This document shows, in pieces, positions 1 to 10,800 of a DNA stretch of 64,000 nucleotides; position 1 is the first letter of the stretch; the number at the start of each line of letters is the position of its first letter. The notes under the pieces were generated by a model. The model was given only the letters and a program-made list of their open reading frames with translations. It did not search any database and was not told where the DNA came from. The stretch is from Psoroptes ovis (lineage: Eukaryota; Arthropoda; Arachnida; Sarcoptiformes; Psoroptidae): positions 806,001 through 870,000 of the forward strand of contig PQWQ01000009.1 in assembly GCA_002943765.1 (NCBI GenBank), written 5' to 3'. The translations under genes and the position numbers were made by a program.

Positions 1-1225
1 TAAATTATTATTTCATTTCTCACAAGTCATAATCAAACAAACAAAAAACATAAATGGTCATTGAATTGGTGTATATTTGGTATATTGATGCTTATAATTT
101 ATGATGATAATAATAATAATAATCATCATCATAGAGCATTTAGCAAAAAATAAATAAATATTAATAATAATGTATCAAATAATATACTAAAGCAGCACAT
201 GGATGTATCAAAAAATATGAAAAATAAAATTAATACAATGTACCAATATTTTGTAGTCATAACATTTAAATGAAAAATAAATAATGATAATTCTAATAAA
301 TATGATAAGATATGGATTGTATAGATAGATGTGTTTTTAGGTTCAATATTTGTATCAAAAAAAATTTTTTCCAATCATAAATATTTCTTCAATATGATAA
401 GATTATAAATATTTCTTATCGGATGAATAAATAAATAAATAAATCAATCGATCAAATCAATGATTGATTAATAAATTAATCAATGATTAATCCTTTTAGT
501 CAATTTTTTTTCTTCAAATCAAATTCAAAATCATTTCCTACTTTTTTCTCTATTTTTATTTTTATTTCTCTCGCCCACACATGATGAATCAATGATATAT
601 ATATCAAAAAAATGTATTGAGTTGAACAACAACAAAAAAAAAAATTTGTGAAATAAGAAAAAAAAACTTACTGATAATTCAAATGAATGATATGATATGA
701 TATGATAATCTTGACAAATCATTTGATTTTGAAGCAATGTAAAGATGAATGAATCGATTTTTTTTTCACTTTATTAAATTCTGTCATTCAATTTTAAATA
801 TGTTGAATATTCATTGAGTTGATTGATTTCTACACACTACTTGTTACATTTTTTTTTATTTGTATTAAAAATCTGGCCAAATAGATATCACATACACACA
901 CAAAATCAATTCAAATCAAATCAAATTGTCGCAACTTATTCCATTTAATCAAATGTGTATATCACATAATAATTAATTGGATTTGATTTTAATGATTTTT
1001 TTTAATACAAACATCATTTTGTTTGTTTCAATCATTATAAATATTGTATATGTTCACATACAATTAGCAATGAAAAATGATAATAACAATAATGTTAAAC
1101 AATATTTTTTCTTGTATAAACATTGAGCTTTTTTATTGATATTATTATTATGATTATATGACAGCAACGAAAAAAATTTATAACTATACAATTTGTATAT
1201 GTTTTGGCTATAATACGATGAATAT

Positions 1226-1346
1226 ACAGGGTTTCAAGTTTTTATTCAGAGTTTTAAAGTTAATTTTCGTAGTTTTGAATGGAATTCCCGATTGTAAAAT
1301 TATGAAATTCAATTTTAAAACTACCAATTAAAACTTTAAACTCTGT
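1226..1346. mobile_element. MITE-like inverted-repeat element, copy 1
   Basis: A 121-base element starting ACAGGGTTTCAAG and ending CTTTAAACTCTGT. The left ~43 bases and the reverse complement of the right ~43 bases align well over a TTTAAAGTTTTAATT-type core, so it folds back on itself. There is no coding capacity. A second copy of almost the same length lies 470 bases downstream. This structure fits a non-autonomous DNA transposon. The target-site duplication is not clear, so the exact ends are uncertain. Confidence 0.6.
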
Positions 1347-1675
1347 GATAATGTATGATGCATGTATAAATGATGATGTTGTGAATATATATTCATATAA
1401 ATATCGATATATATATATATATATATATTGTTCTTGATGTACGTGTTATTATACATATAATAGTATTTGTATATATGTATAGTTCTGATAATCTCATCAT
1501 TATTTTAAATATTTAGAAATAGAAACATCAGTGCAACGTAACACATAACAAGTGTATTTATATATCAATACATATTTATTCAGGAGATTCATAATTGTCA
1601 TAAACAAAGCCGCTTTAAAAATTTTGATAATTGAAATTTCAATGTTTTCAGTACATTAGAATAGAGAAAAATTGG

Positions 1676-1733
1676 ACGTATTAATACGTATAATTAAAAG
1701 AAATGAATCTATTGACAAAACGTATTAATACGT
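1676..1733. repeat. Paired 14-bp palindromes
   Basis: The perfect palindrome ACGTATTAATACGT occurs at 1676-1689 and again at 1720-1733. The bases outside them are also partly related in inverted orientation (TTGG before the first, CAATGG after the second). It could be a small hairpin element or a paired binding site for a dimeric factor. Confidence 0.55.
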
Positions 1734-1818
1734 CAATGGCTTAATCAACATTTTTATTATCTTTTTTCAAATACAACCACCGACCACTATTTTTTCATAG
1801 ATTTATATATATGTATTC

Positions 1819-1938
1819 ACAGGGTTAAAGTTTTGATTCGTGGTTTTGAAATTGATTTTCGTAGTTTTAAATGTTATTTCAAACTGTATGATCACGAAAT
1901 TTAATTTTAAAACTCCGAATTAAAACTTTAAATCCTGT
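1819..1938. mobile_element. MITE-like inverted-repeat element, copy 2
   Basis: A 120-base relative of the element at 1226-1346. It starts ACAGGGTTAAAG and ends CTTTAAATCCTGT, and the shared internal segment TTTTCGTAGTTTT lies at the same distance from the left end. The arms are imperfect inverted repeats of about 43 bases. The two copies have diverged by many substitutions, so neither is a recent insertion. Confidence 0.6.
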
Positions 1939-2717
1939 TCATTCAAATATATATATGAATGAAAATTCAAAGGTATATATTATTATGATATACAAATGGA
2001 CACATGGAAACAAATTGAAAGAAAAAAAAATTCAAGATCATTGCAATTTGAATCAAAATAGAAGAAAACAGCAACAAGAAGGCCGACAACAGATGTGCAT
2101 GCACATTGAAAATATTCATGATATAATTAACATAATATTTTTATTGTACACAAACCCTGACTATTCCTTTTTTTTAAAAATTCATTTAAATCAAATTTTT
2201 GACAGTCAGTTTTTGTTTGCAGATGATTACAGAATCCAATTATGGTAAAATATAAACATTTAAATAAAATATTCAAAGACAAAATATTATGTTGATTTAC
2301 AAATTCAAACTTGTTATGGTGAACTAAACATATCTTAATGGTGGTGGTGGTAGCATTCGGTATAGAAATTTTATACCTTTCTTTGATCTCAAACATGAAA
2401 CCTATTTGTACCAAGGTTCAAATCGAATGATTTATTATCGCATTTGATTCAAATAATTTTATCGTTTGTTTCTTGTTCGCATCACATTGATGATTCATTG
2501 ATTCATTATTGTTGTTGTTGTTATTGCATTCAATTATCAAATTGAATTTATTTATTTCATGAATTTTTTTTTTGTATCCGCATCGATTTAATTGATTGTT
2601 GAGCGTTGTTAGTTAACATTAAGCTTCGTAAATTTTCGAATTTTTAATTCATTTAAATTCAAATAGTTAAAAATAGTTTAGGGTTTGAGTCTTTAGATTA
2701 AAACAAAACCGGCAAAC

Positions 2718-3419
2718 ATGTTACGAACAAATAGTAAAAGTAGCGATCAAATAATTCATAATACATGTTCAACGACCTTAACAACATTACGTTTATCTTC
2801 ACCTTCTTCTTCAACGTCTTCTTCACGATTATCTTCATCTTTATCGGATTCAAAATCAATTTTAAATTCTAATCCTTTGAATAATCATGTTGCTAAGCAA
2901 TTATTACAATTTTACAATAATAATAATAATGATAATCATTTACATTATCAATCAATACGATTAAGAATTATTCCGAATGAATACATGTTTGTTTGCCGAT
3001 GCATAACATTTATTTCGATGATCATTAATTTTATTTGGATATTATTATTTATCGCATTCGATTGTATGAATTTTTACGATTCAAATACGATACATTTGAC
3101 TGAAATGATGATACTTATCAATCTTCTATATGGATTATTATCTTTCATATTGAATTTATTTTTATGGAAAAAATTATGGATAACAAATTATTATTCAAAT
3201 TTTATATTATTCAATGTTGCATTCATTTTTGCTATCATAATCGAAACATTACAATTTAGTTATTGGATTATTGTAAGATTTGAAATGATCAATACATTCC
3301 ATAAATGGCAAACATTTTCATTGTTTGGTATCACTTGTTTACGTTTAATTGCAAATATTTCAATGTTATCATTTTTAAATAAAACAAAATTATCAAAAAT
3401 TGGAATTTATGATAAATGA
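2718..3419 (+). CDS. Unknown four-helix membrane protein
   Basis: I do not recognise this 233-residue protein. The first ~90 residues are Ser/Asn-rich and polar, probably cytosolic. They are followed by four hydrophobic stretches that look like membrane helices (about 91-114, 127-149, 160-186 and 198-221), separated by short loops, and a short basic C-terminal tail. The layout resembles small tetraspan proteins in general, but I see no CCG motif or other family signature. The ATG at 2718 is the first in the frame. The gene appears to have a single exon. It converges with the aquaporin gene, with only 90 bases between their stop codons. Confidence 0.6.
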   Translation: MLRTNSKSSDQIIHNTCSTTLTTLRLSSPSSSTSSSRLSSSLSDSKSILNSNPLNNHVAKQLLQFYNNNNNDNHLHYQSIRLRIIPNEYMFVCRCITFISMIINFIWILLFIAFDCMNFYDSNTIHLTEMMILINLLYGLLSFILNLFLWKKLWITNYYSNFILFNVAFIFAIIIETLQFSYWIIVRFEMINTFHKWQTFSLFGITCLRLIANISMLSFLNKTKLSKIGIYDK

Positions 3420-3509
3420 ACACCGGATGGCGTTCAAGAATTGATTGAAGAAAATTTTGAATATCCTTATATATTATGATTAATGATTTATATAATGAAA
3501 TATTAAATT

Positions 3510-4332
3510 TTAGGATGATGGCCAATGATTACTGATGAAAAGTCGATAAATCCAGCAGCCTAAAACACCTCCAATATGACATGCTACGAAAGGTATCCAA
3601 AAATAATTGTAATCATTATAAGAAAATGGTGATGATTTCCAGCCAACAATTGAGGTCATCAATCGTGGCATAATGTCACGAGCAGGATTCATTGGGCCAC
3701 CGCAATTATAACCGTATGAAAAAAGCATTGAGCCAAAATTTACGAAACCAATCGCAAATGGAAGAAAACCTTTCGATGGTTTTACTGGATTTTGATCATC
3801 AGTCATTGAACAAATGATCATGACGAAAAACATAGTTGATAAAAGCTGATCAATGAAAGCAGATCCAGCATTAATATTATCTTGAGATTTTGAACCGAAA
3901 ATTGACCAAGTATTTGCAGCCTCAATATTAATAGATTGATTATAAATTAAATATGCTATCAAAGATCCAAAAAATGCACCAAGATATTGTCCCAAAAAAT
4001 AATGCACCAACTTAATCCATTCTAATTTTTTTATCGAAGCTAATCCCAATGAAACTGCTGGATTAACATGACCACCGCTTACGCCACCACAAACATAAAT
4101 CGAAACAGCCAATGCAAGTCCCCATGCTAATGGTGCGGTTATCATTCCTGGTAATCCTGAAGCATTAATGGCAGCATTAGCTGAACAACCGCCACACTGC
4201 GATCAAAAAGAAATTAATTGTTGGATTTTTGCAAATAAAACATTTAAAAGACACACATACCACAAACAAAAATGTACCAAGGAATTCGGCCAAAAATTCT
4301 CGTAAAACATTTGATTTGGTTCGAAGTTTCAT
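3510..4332 (-). CDS. Aquaglyceroporin (aquaporin family)
   Basis: A membrane channel for water and small solutes such as glycerol. I join two exons, 4332-4261 (24 codons, starting MKLRT) and 4196-3510, across a 64-base GT-AG intron. The result is a 252-residue protein. The first exon supplies the typical FLAEFLGTFLFV start of helix 1. Both NPA boxes are present, HVNPAVS (Asn 69) and MNPARD (Asn 194). The Asp directly after the second NPAR (Asp 198) marks the glycerol-conducting branch. About six hydrophobic helices fit the family fold, and the length is normal for an invertebrate aquaglyceroporin. A gut or osmoregulatory role is inferred only. Confidence 0.93.
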
Positions 4333-4958
4333 TTTCCTTTGAGAATCAGCTTATTATTTTTAGTTGATAGCTATTGAATATATCCACTATAGTGAAAAGA
4401 TTTACTTTGATGATAAAAATTTAAACTAAACAATGAATTGAAAAATTCTGTGTAATTTTTGAAAAATATTAATGAATATCTAATGATTAAAAAATGCAAT
4501 CGTTTAAATGGAAAAACAAAACTACCATTCAATGATGATCATCATTATGATTTGATGATTGTCAATATAACTTGATTATTTGCTTGGGTAATTTTATCAC
4601 TCAAAAATTATCGTTCTTTTTGCCTAATTTCTTTGATTATTCTGTTAAAAATTTAATTGCTTTAAAGTCATGACTATTTTTATATGTACATGAAAGGTGT
4701 GCATCTTTTTTTTTTCAATTAATTTTGCATGCACACAAATATAATGTTAATGTTAAATACCATACTACAATAGGTAAATGGCAATGTTTTCAAGTTTTAA
4801 ATAGAAGTTGACATTTTAATCTTTGATGGTAATCATTTTTTTTTTAAATATCAAAAACTTCTTAAGTAGTTTATTTCAGATGACTTTTAGCATATAAAAA
4901 TACAAACAACAAATTAATCTAAATTAATTTTTAGTCAATAAAGAGTTTTAAAATATTT
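4333..4958. other. Intergenic region, aquaporin to SMYD4-like gene
   Basis: About 620 bases with no coding signal. Both flanking genes are on the minus strand, so this holds the aquaporin promoter and 5' leader and the 3' end of the SMYD4-like gene. The sequence is low-complexity A/T. Confidence 0.5.
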
Positions 4959-7476
4959 TTATATATCAAATCTTTTGGATAAAATATTCCATTGCCTTTG
5001 TTTTGATTTCAATAATTCATTCAATAATTTTATTTCTTCATCATTACTGTCAGATTGCTTAGCAGCTAATAATAATTCTATACGAAATTTTATTAAACCA
5101 AATAAACGATTATTAAAATTTGAACACATTTTCATTATTTCTTTCGATGATGATGAAGATGAAAAATCAAGGTCATTTTGCTGTTGAAAATAGTGTCGAA
5201 AATAATTTGTCCAAAATGATATTGATTTGATTTCATTATCAATCAATGTGGCATCAAAATTGTCATCATAATGATTGAATAGATATCTGGTAATGCCATC
5301 AATATTATCTTGTTGCCTGATCATATCCAATGATTTAATTTTATCTAAATCTTGATCATATCTAGGCAAAATATCATCAATAAGGGCTGCATATTTAAAG
5401 ATTAAATCATTATCAATCCAAGTGCAATTATCTTGAAATTCGACAAAAATTTGGCAGCATCTTTGTATATCGTTTGCTAGTAATTTGCTACGATTATACA
5501 TCAATGAGATCGATTCATCTAAATGTTTCACTAATTTTGTCAAATATGTGGAACGCATTTTACTTGCCAAGCATCCGAAAATTTCCGTGATTATTTCGAT
5601 TTTATTTCGCAAATATTTCAAACGATAATATGCTATTTTCGTATCTTTATATGGATGATAACAAAGCATACATGTCGCATCTTGATTATCGTTTTCCACA
5701 TCATAAACAATGCTAGAAAGTAGCACTGGTCCAATAGAACAATGTTTACATTGTAATGATAATATTGTTTTACAATCCTCCATACATTCGATGCAATTAC
5801 ATTGGAAATGATAACATGAATGTTGACGTAATCGATTTTTATATGATAACAATGGCCATCCACATCCATAATTAATGCTGATCTCTTCAAATGCAGCAAT
5901 AGGCCTTTGTTTAAAACAAGAAAAAATAATAATTATTTGTTATAATCATCAGTAAAAATAACCAATACCTAATTGTTGTCAAATTAAAATTACCATTTTC
6001 AAATTTCCATTCAGCATTATGATTGCAACGATGATTAAAAAATGATGCAATCAAACATAAACATGAACCAATGTTAGACCATTGAAATGAATTCATAGAT
6101 ATTCGTAGTATGCCTTGCATGCAGAAACCAATTAAGCTAATAATTTGCTGACGCGATAATTTAACATTCTGAACAATGGTAGCTGAAATTGCAACATCGA
6201 TGGCATTGGTGAGATTGTATGAAATTGTTTGAAATCCTTGTTTATCAAAATTATTGATTAAATTCATAAATAATTCTGTTTTGCTATCAGAATCGATAGT
6301 GGTTTGATTTTCTTGTATTAAATCATTGATATGATTCTCTATTCCTTTTTCATTTGATTTGATTTTCAGAACATTATCGATTTTGAAGCGATTCAATAGT
6401 TTAAACATATGATAAGTAGATTTTGAACGCTCTATCCAGAATTTATTCATACGACATTCTAATTGATGATGTGAGTCCTTGGAAAGTTTTGAACATTTTT
6501 TTGAACAATAAACAATTTCACTACAATTCTCGCAAGGTATAAAGGTATTTTCAACCGGACTATAACAATATTGACAGCGAACCAAAGATGCATCAGCAAA
6601 CATTGCTAATGAATAGGATTCTTCTTGAAATATGAGCCGATTGCTTTCAATATTATCGTTGGCAATGAAAAATCGACCTTGACCATTACGATATACTAAT
6701 GTACAACGTTGATCGATATTGAAATCATCCTTGTAGATGCTATGATCATCTCTATATTCAAAAAATGATTGTGGAAAAATTTCATTATCATCATAATCTT
6801 CATTAGATTTAAGAAAATGTTTCAATTCATCTACTGTCATCGGAAGTTTGCTATTACCAAGCAATAATCTGAACAACCTGATCGCCTCATCTATTTGATT
6901 CATTTTAACCATCAATACTAATTTAGTCAAAATATATTTGCGACACATTCGAAAGCTCAATGCTAAATCGATATTAATCAATGCATCTCTAATTGTTGAT
7001 TGATTTTCTTTATCATCTTTAGCATCATAATCATACAAAATGATTAATTGTTTTGTACGGATGTAAAATAAATTTGCCATCAATTTTTTATCATTGAAAT
7101 CACAATATCTTAATGCTTTATTTGCCAATTTGAGAATTTTTTTGGAAATAATACAAATATATTTTCCATTATCTTCATGTGAATAAAATTCATTTGTATT
7201 GAGAATTCTTTCGAGTTGTTCATCACAATAATATTTAATTTCATATTTATTTGCTAGGGATATGTTGGAATTTTTGGCCATTTCTTTATTGGAAATTTTT
7301 CGCTTCAGATTTTTGCCAATATTTTCTTGAATATTATTAAAACAGGTTACATTTGCTTCAACATAATTCAATAACCATTCAGTATTTTTCAAATTTTTCT
7401 CATCAATCATTGATAAATGATTTTCGATTAAATGATCAATTTTTGATTGTATTCGTTTGCGTAATGATGAATTCAT
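4959..7476 (-). CDS. Smyd4: SMYD4-like SET/MYND protein methyltransferase
   Basis: Two exons, 7476-5969 and 5904-4959, join across a 64-base intron (AG|G codon) to give 817 residues, close to the ~800 of SMYD4. The N-terminal ~230 residues are helical and TPR-like. The split SET domain begins around 267 (GRFFIANDNIESNR). The MYND zinc finger spans Cys301-Cys341 with the C-x2-C / C-x2-C / C-x3-C pattern. The SET core reads SFFNHRCNHN (481-487). The second exon adds EISINYG and post-SET cysteines (CNCIEC). A TPR-like C-terminal half follows. The family methylates proteins in nucleus or cytoplasm; SMYD4 is linked to heart and muscle development in other animals. The core NHSCxPN motif is altered here (see findings). 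The gene is divergent from GMAP, 365 bases apart. Confidence 0.9.
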
Positions 7477-7841
7477 TTGGGAAATTCTTTTTTTTTGTAA
7501 TTACAATGGACAAACAAATCAATAAATTTTCAAAAAATAAAATTAAATAAATATAATTGTATTTAAATAAAACATAAAATAATTTATAAAAAAAAAATAA
7601 TTCGAAAAAAATTAAATCAAAATAAATGAGTCATCATCCAAAAGATGGCGCCACTTTGGGTTTTATTTTGAATTGTCAAACATTGTTGTTGTTGGCCAAA
7701 AAGAATCAACCACGTACAAGTGTTTTTAAATGGAAAAATCAGCTGTTGAGCCGATTTTTCATCGTCTGTTTTTTAATTGATCTTATATTTTTAGGAATTT
7801 GAATTTTTGTCCAATCAATTCGATGATTAATTCGATCGATG
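7477..7841. promoter_or_regulatory. Divergent promoter region, SMYD4-like / GMAP
   Basis: 365 bases between the start codons of two head-to-head genes, so it probably contains both promoters. The left half is A-rich. A conspicuous GC-containing motif, AAGATGGCGCC (7642-7652), stands out from the A/T background and resembles YY1/Pho-type or CTCF-core sites. No TATA box can be placed with confidence. Confidence 0.45.
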
Positions 7842-10800
7842 ATGTGGTCGAATTTCAATGACAGTTTTACAGCCTTGACTGGTCATATTTCAACACAATT
7901 GCGTCAGACAATTCCCACGATACAATCATCATTCGGTAAATTTAGTTATTTTAAATTTTTGAATAATAAATTTGAATTTTTTAAAAATTATTTCATCGAA
8001 TATTTTCGTCCTAGGTGATCATTCTTCTACCGATCAACAACAACAACAACAACAGGATGTGAAACTACGTGAACTAGATACGAAAATTTCGTTACTACGC
8101 AAAGAGGTTTGTTCATTAAAAAAGAATGTTCGATGATTCATAACGATTTCATTTCCGATTTAATTTAGGTGGTCCGTCATCGAAACATTGCACAAATGTA
8201 CAAAGATCGATGGCTTGAAGCTGAAAATGTTTGTAAAGAAGTCACCGGTAATTGTTCAAAGGTATGATCGCAATATTGATTTTGTTGCAAAAATTCAAAT
8301 GCCACCAACATTCAAATCTTGTTTTGAAGCAAACCAATGCATCGATGATGTGTTTCAACTACACGAAAAACACGAGTAGTTAACTTGGGTGGTTAATGAT
8401 AGACCATTTCCTTTTGTGATTCGTTGCTTTGAATTACACTAAAAATTCTTTTCAAAGAATTCAAAAAATACTGAAGCTTAAAGCAAAATATGACTCAAAA
8501 ATTTCGAGTCATTAAATTCGAAATAGCAAAAGTCATTAAATTGGGCATAAAAATAAATAAATTTATAAATGGGAAAACTCATTAGATTTTGATGAATAAA
8601 TTGCATTGAACCATCATATCTATAGATTAATTTCGAATTTATATGAATCAATTGTTCAATCAATCGATAGATCATTTATTTCATTGGAAAACAACAAAAA
8701 CAAAAAAAAATCCCATTAAAAAAATCAAAATTCAGCAAATCACAATCATTCAATCATGTAAAGACAAGCATTCATTGAATTTTAGAATTAGAATTGAATT
8801 GAATTAGTTGGCTTAATTACAATGATATATCACACAGAGATAACAAACATTGTGAACTTTGACATATTCCATTGTAAATATCAGTGTAATGTGAATCAAA
8901 CAAATGTTTTCATTTTCTCAAATGTTAAGGGTTATGCGAATATTTTTTGATTTGGCAAAACATTTTTTTTTCTTTCGATTGAATACGAAACAAATTCATC
9001 TTTTTTTTCTGTTGTTGCCCATATTTCCTTTCGATATGATGACTTTGGACTTTCGATATGATTTAATATTCATTTATTTAATATTTATTCATATTTTCAT
9101 ACAAAAATACAAACGAACTAATATATGTTTTTATGAAAATGGCCAAATTAAATGAAAAAAAGGTAATTAAAATGTTATTGACCTGGTCAATCATCATCAA
9201 CAACATCATCATCTACGAATGATTTTTTCATCACTTTCATCATTCATTTTTTCTGTGATTTTTTTTTTGTAGAGTTTCAGTTTTAGTTTGTAGGCAAACA
9301 AATCATTTAAAAGTGGAAAAACTCATTAACATTATGGTATTTATTTTTCTTGATATTTGAACAGTTTTCACCAGTTGAACATTCATTTTTTTCCTTATTA
9401 GCATCCTTTATTGATCAAAATTATTATTGAAATTCATAATAATGGCAAGGACCTTGCTGTTTGTCTATTGCTTTAAAAACAATCATTATTCATTGAAATT
9501 GGGAATCGACCGGACAATATGAATATGTTTTGAGTGAATTGGACGTATTTTAATGTTACCGGCATCTTGAATTGTTCATGTTTTGAATGCAATTAAAAAC
9601 GTTAGCGACTTGTCAATTGTTTGAACTATAGAGTTTGTGCTTTGGATGAATGTGTGTGTGTTTTCTTCTTCTTTTTCATGGAATTATTATTTTTATTATT
9701 TGTTTGCCAAAAATGAATTAGAAATTTTTATCATTCATGATAAAACATTCACCAAATTGTTCATTGATTGTATATTTCAAATATTACAAAGGTCGCATAT
9801 GCACAATTGTCAATAACCTTTTCCAATGTTTTTTTACCCGATACATTTGTATTTGATTGAATTTCTTTTTTATTTCCATTTATTCCTTTAAAATATCTTG
9901 CAGATTTATGATGATGATGTCAATCTATTGGATGACGAAGACGATGATAACATTCTGAATGATGATTCGGAAATTATTACCGAACAACAGCCACCAACAA
10001 CAATAGCTAATGAACCATTATTGATTGATTTGAAAAATAAATTAATAATTGTTGAACAGGATGAATCGAATGACAATAATGTTGACAAACATCAATCATC
10101 GCCATCAGCCACCATTGATGATGGACAGCCAATAAAACAAACATCCTCATCATCATCATTATTGCCAAAATGTGTCAGTGATTTACGATTAGATTCATCG
10201 ATTCAACAAATACATTTGTTACAGGATGAAATACGTAAATTGAACGCCGATGGTGAACATTGGAGAAAATTAGCTAAACAGGTAAAGTTCAAATTATTTA
10301 TTTATTTTTTTTGTTTATGAATTTATGAATTGTTGAATTTTCTTCAACAACTTTACAAACACAATTAATACAAATGCAAATACTAGCTAAATAAGCATAA
10401 CAATATGTATGAGACTACAACCTGTTGAATATTATAATATTATTCTTTGAGGTTTTTTTTCTTCTTTGTACGACCCTCGTTTTGATTGAAAAAAATTAGC
10501 GTAAAATGTAAACAAATCATATGGCCAAAGGTCACCCGCATAGAGAGCTATGCGAAAATCTTCCGCAATTTATGAGTTTATTTGTTTTCAATTCTATTCA
10601 AGTCAAGTCCATGTCAAATCTAATATTGAATGATTAATCCTTAGAAACAAATTCATGGCGTGGAAACATGGAAAATTGAGGGCGCTGCACTAGAAATATT
10701 TTTTTTTTCAATTTTTTATGATCAATATCATTTGATTTTGATTGCAATCATGCATACACACACACACACACACACCTGGATACCACAACCAGCATCCATT

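Larger units (their letters stand above)
1..2717. other. Non-coding region at the left edge
   Basis: I see no supportable gene here. Open frames in this stretch are short, low-complexity and have no recognisable domain. It contains an AT dinucleotide run (about 1407-1428), two related inverted-repeat elements (listed separately), and two copies of a 14-base palindrome between them. The last part is presumably the promoter and 5' leader of the membrane-protein gene that starts at 2718. Confidence 0.6.

Noticed and set aside
129..737. Two minus-strand open frames (81 and 68 residues)
   Set aside because: Low-complexity Ile/Leu/Phe-rich translations of A/T repeats with no domain or splice partners.
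1955..2414. Overlapping open frames on both strands near 2 kb
   Set aside because: They overlap each other and a MITE-like element, lack any recognisable feature and have ordinary random composition.
8904..9155. 83-residue frame in GMAP intron 3
   Set aside because: Phe/Ile-rich chance frame inside a well-supported intron.
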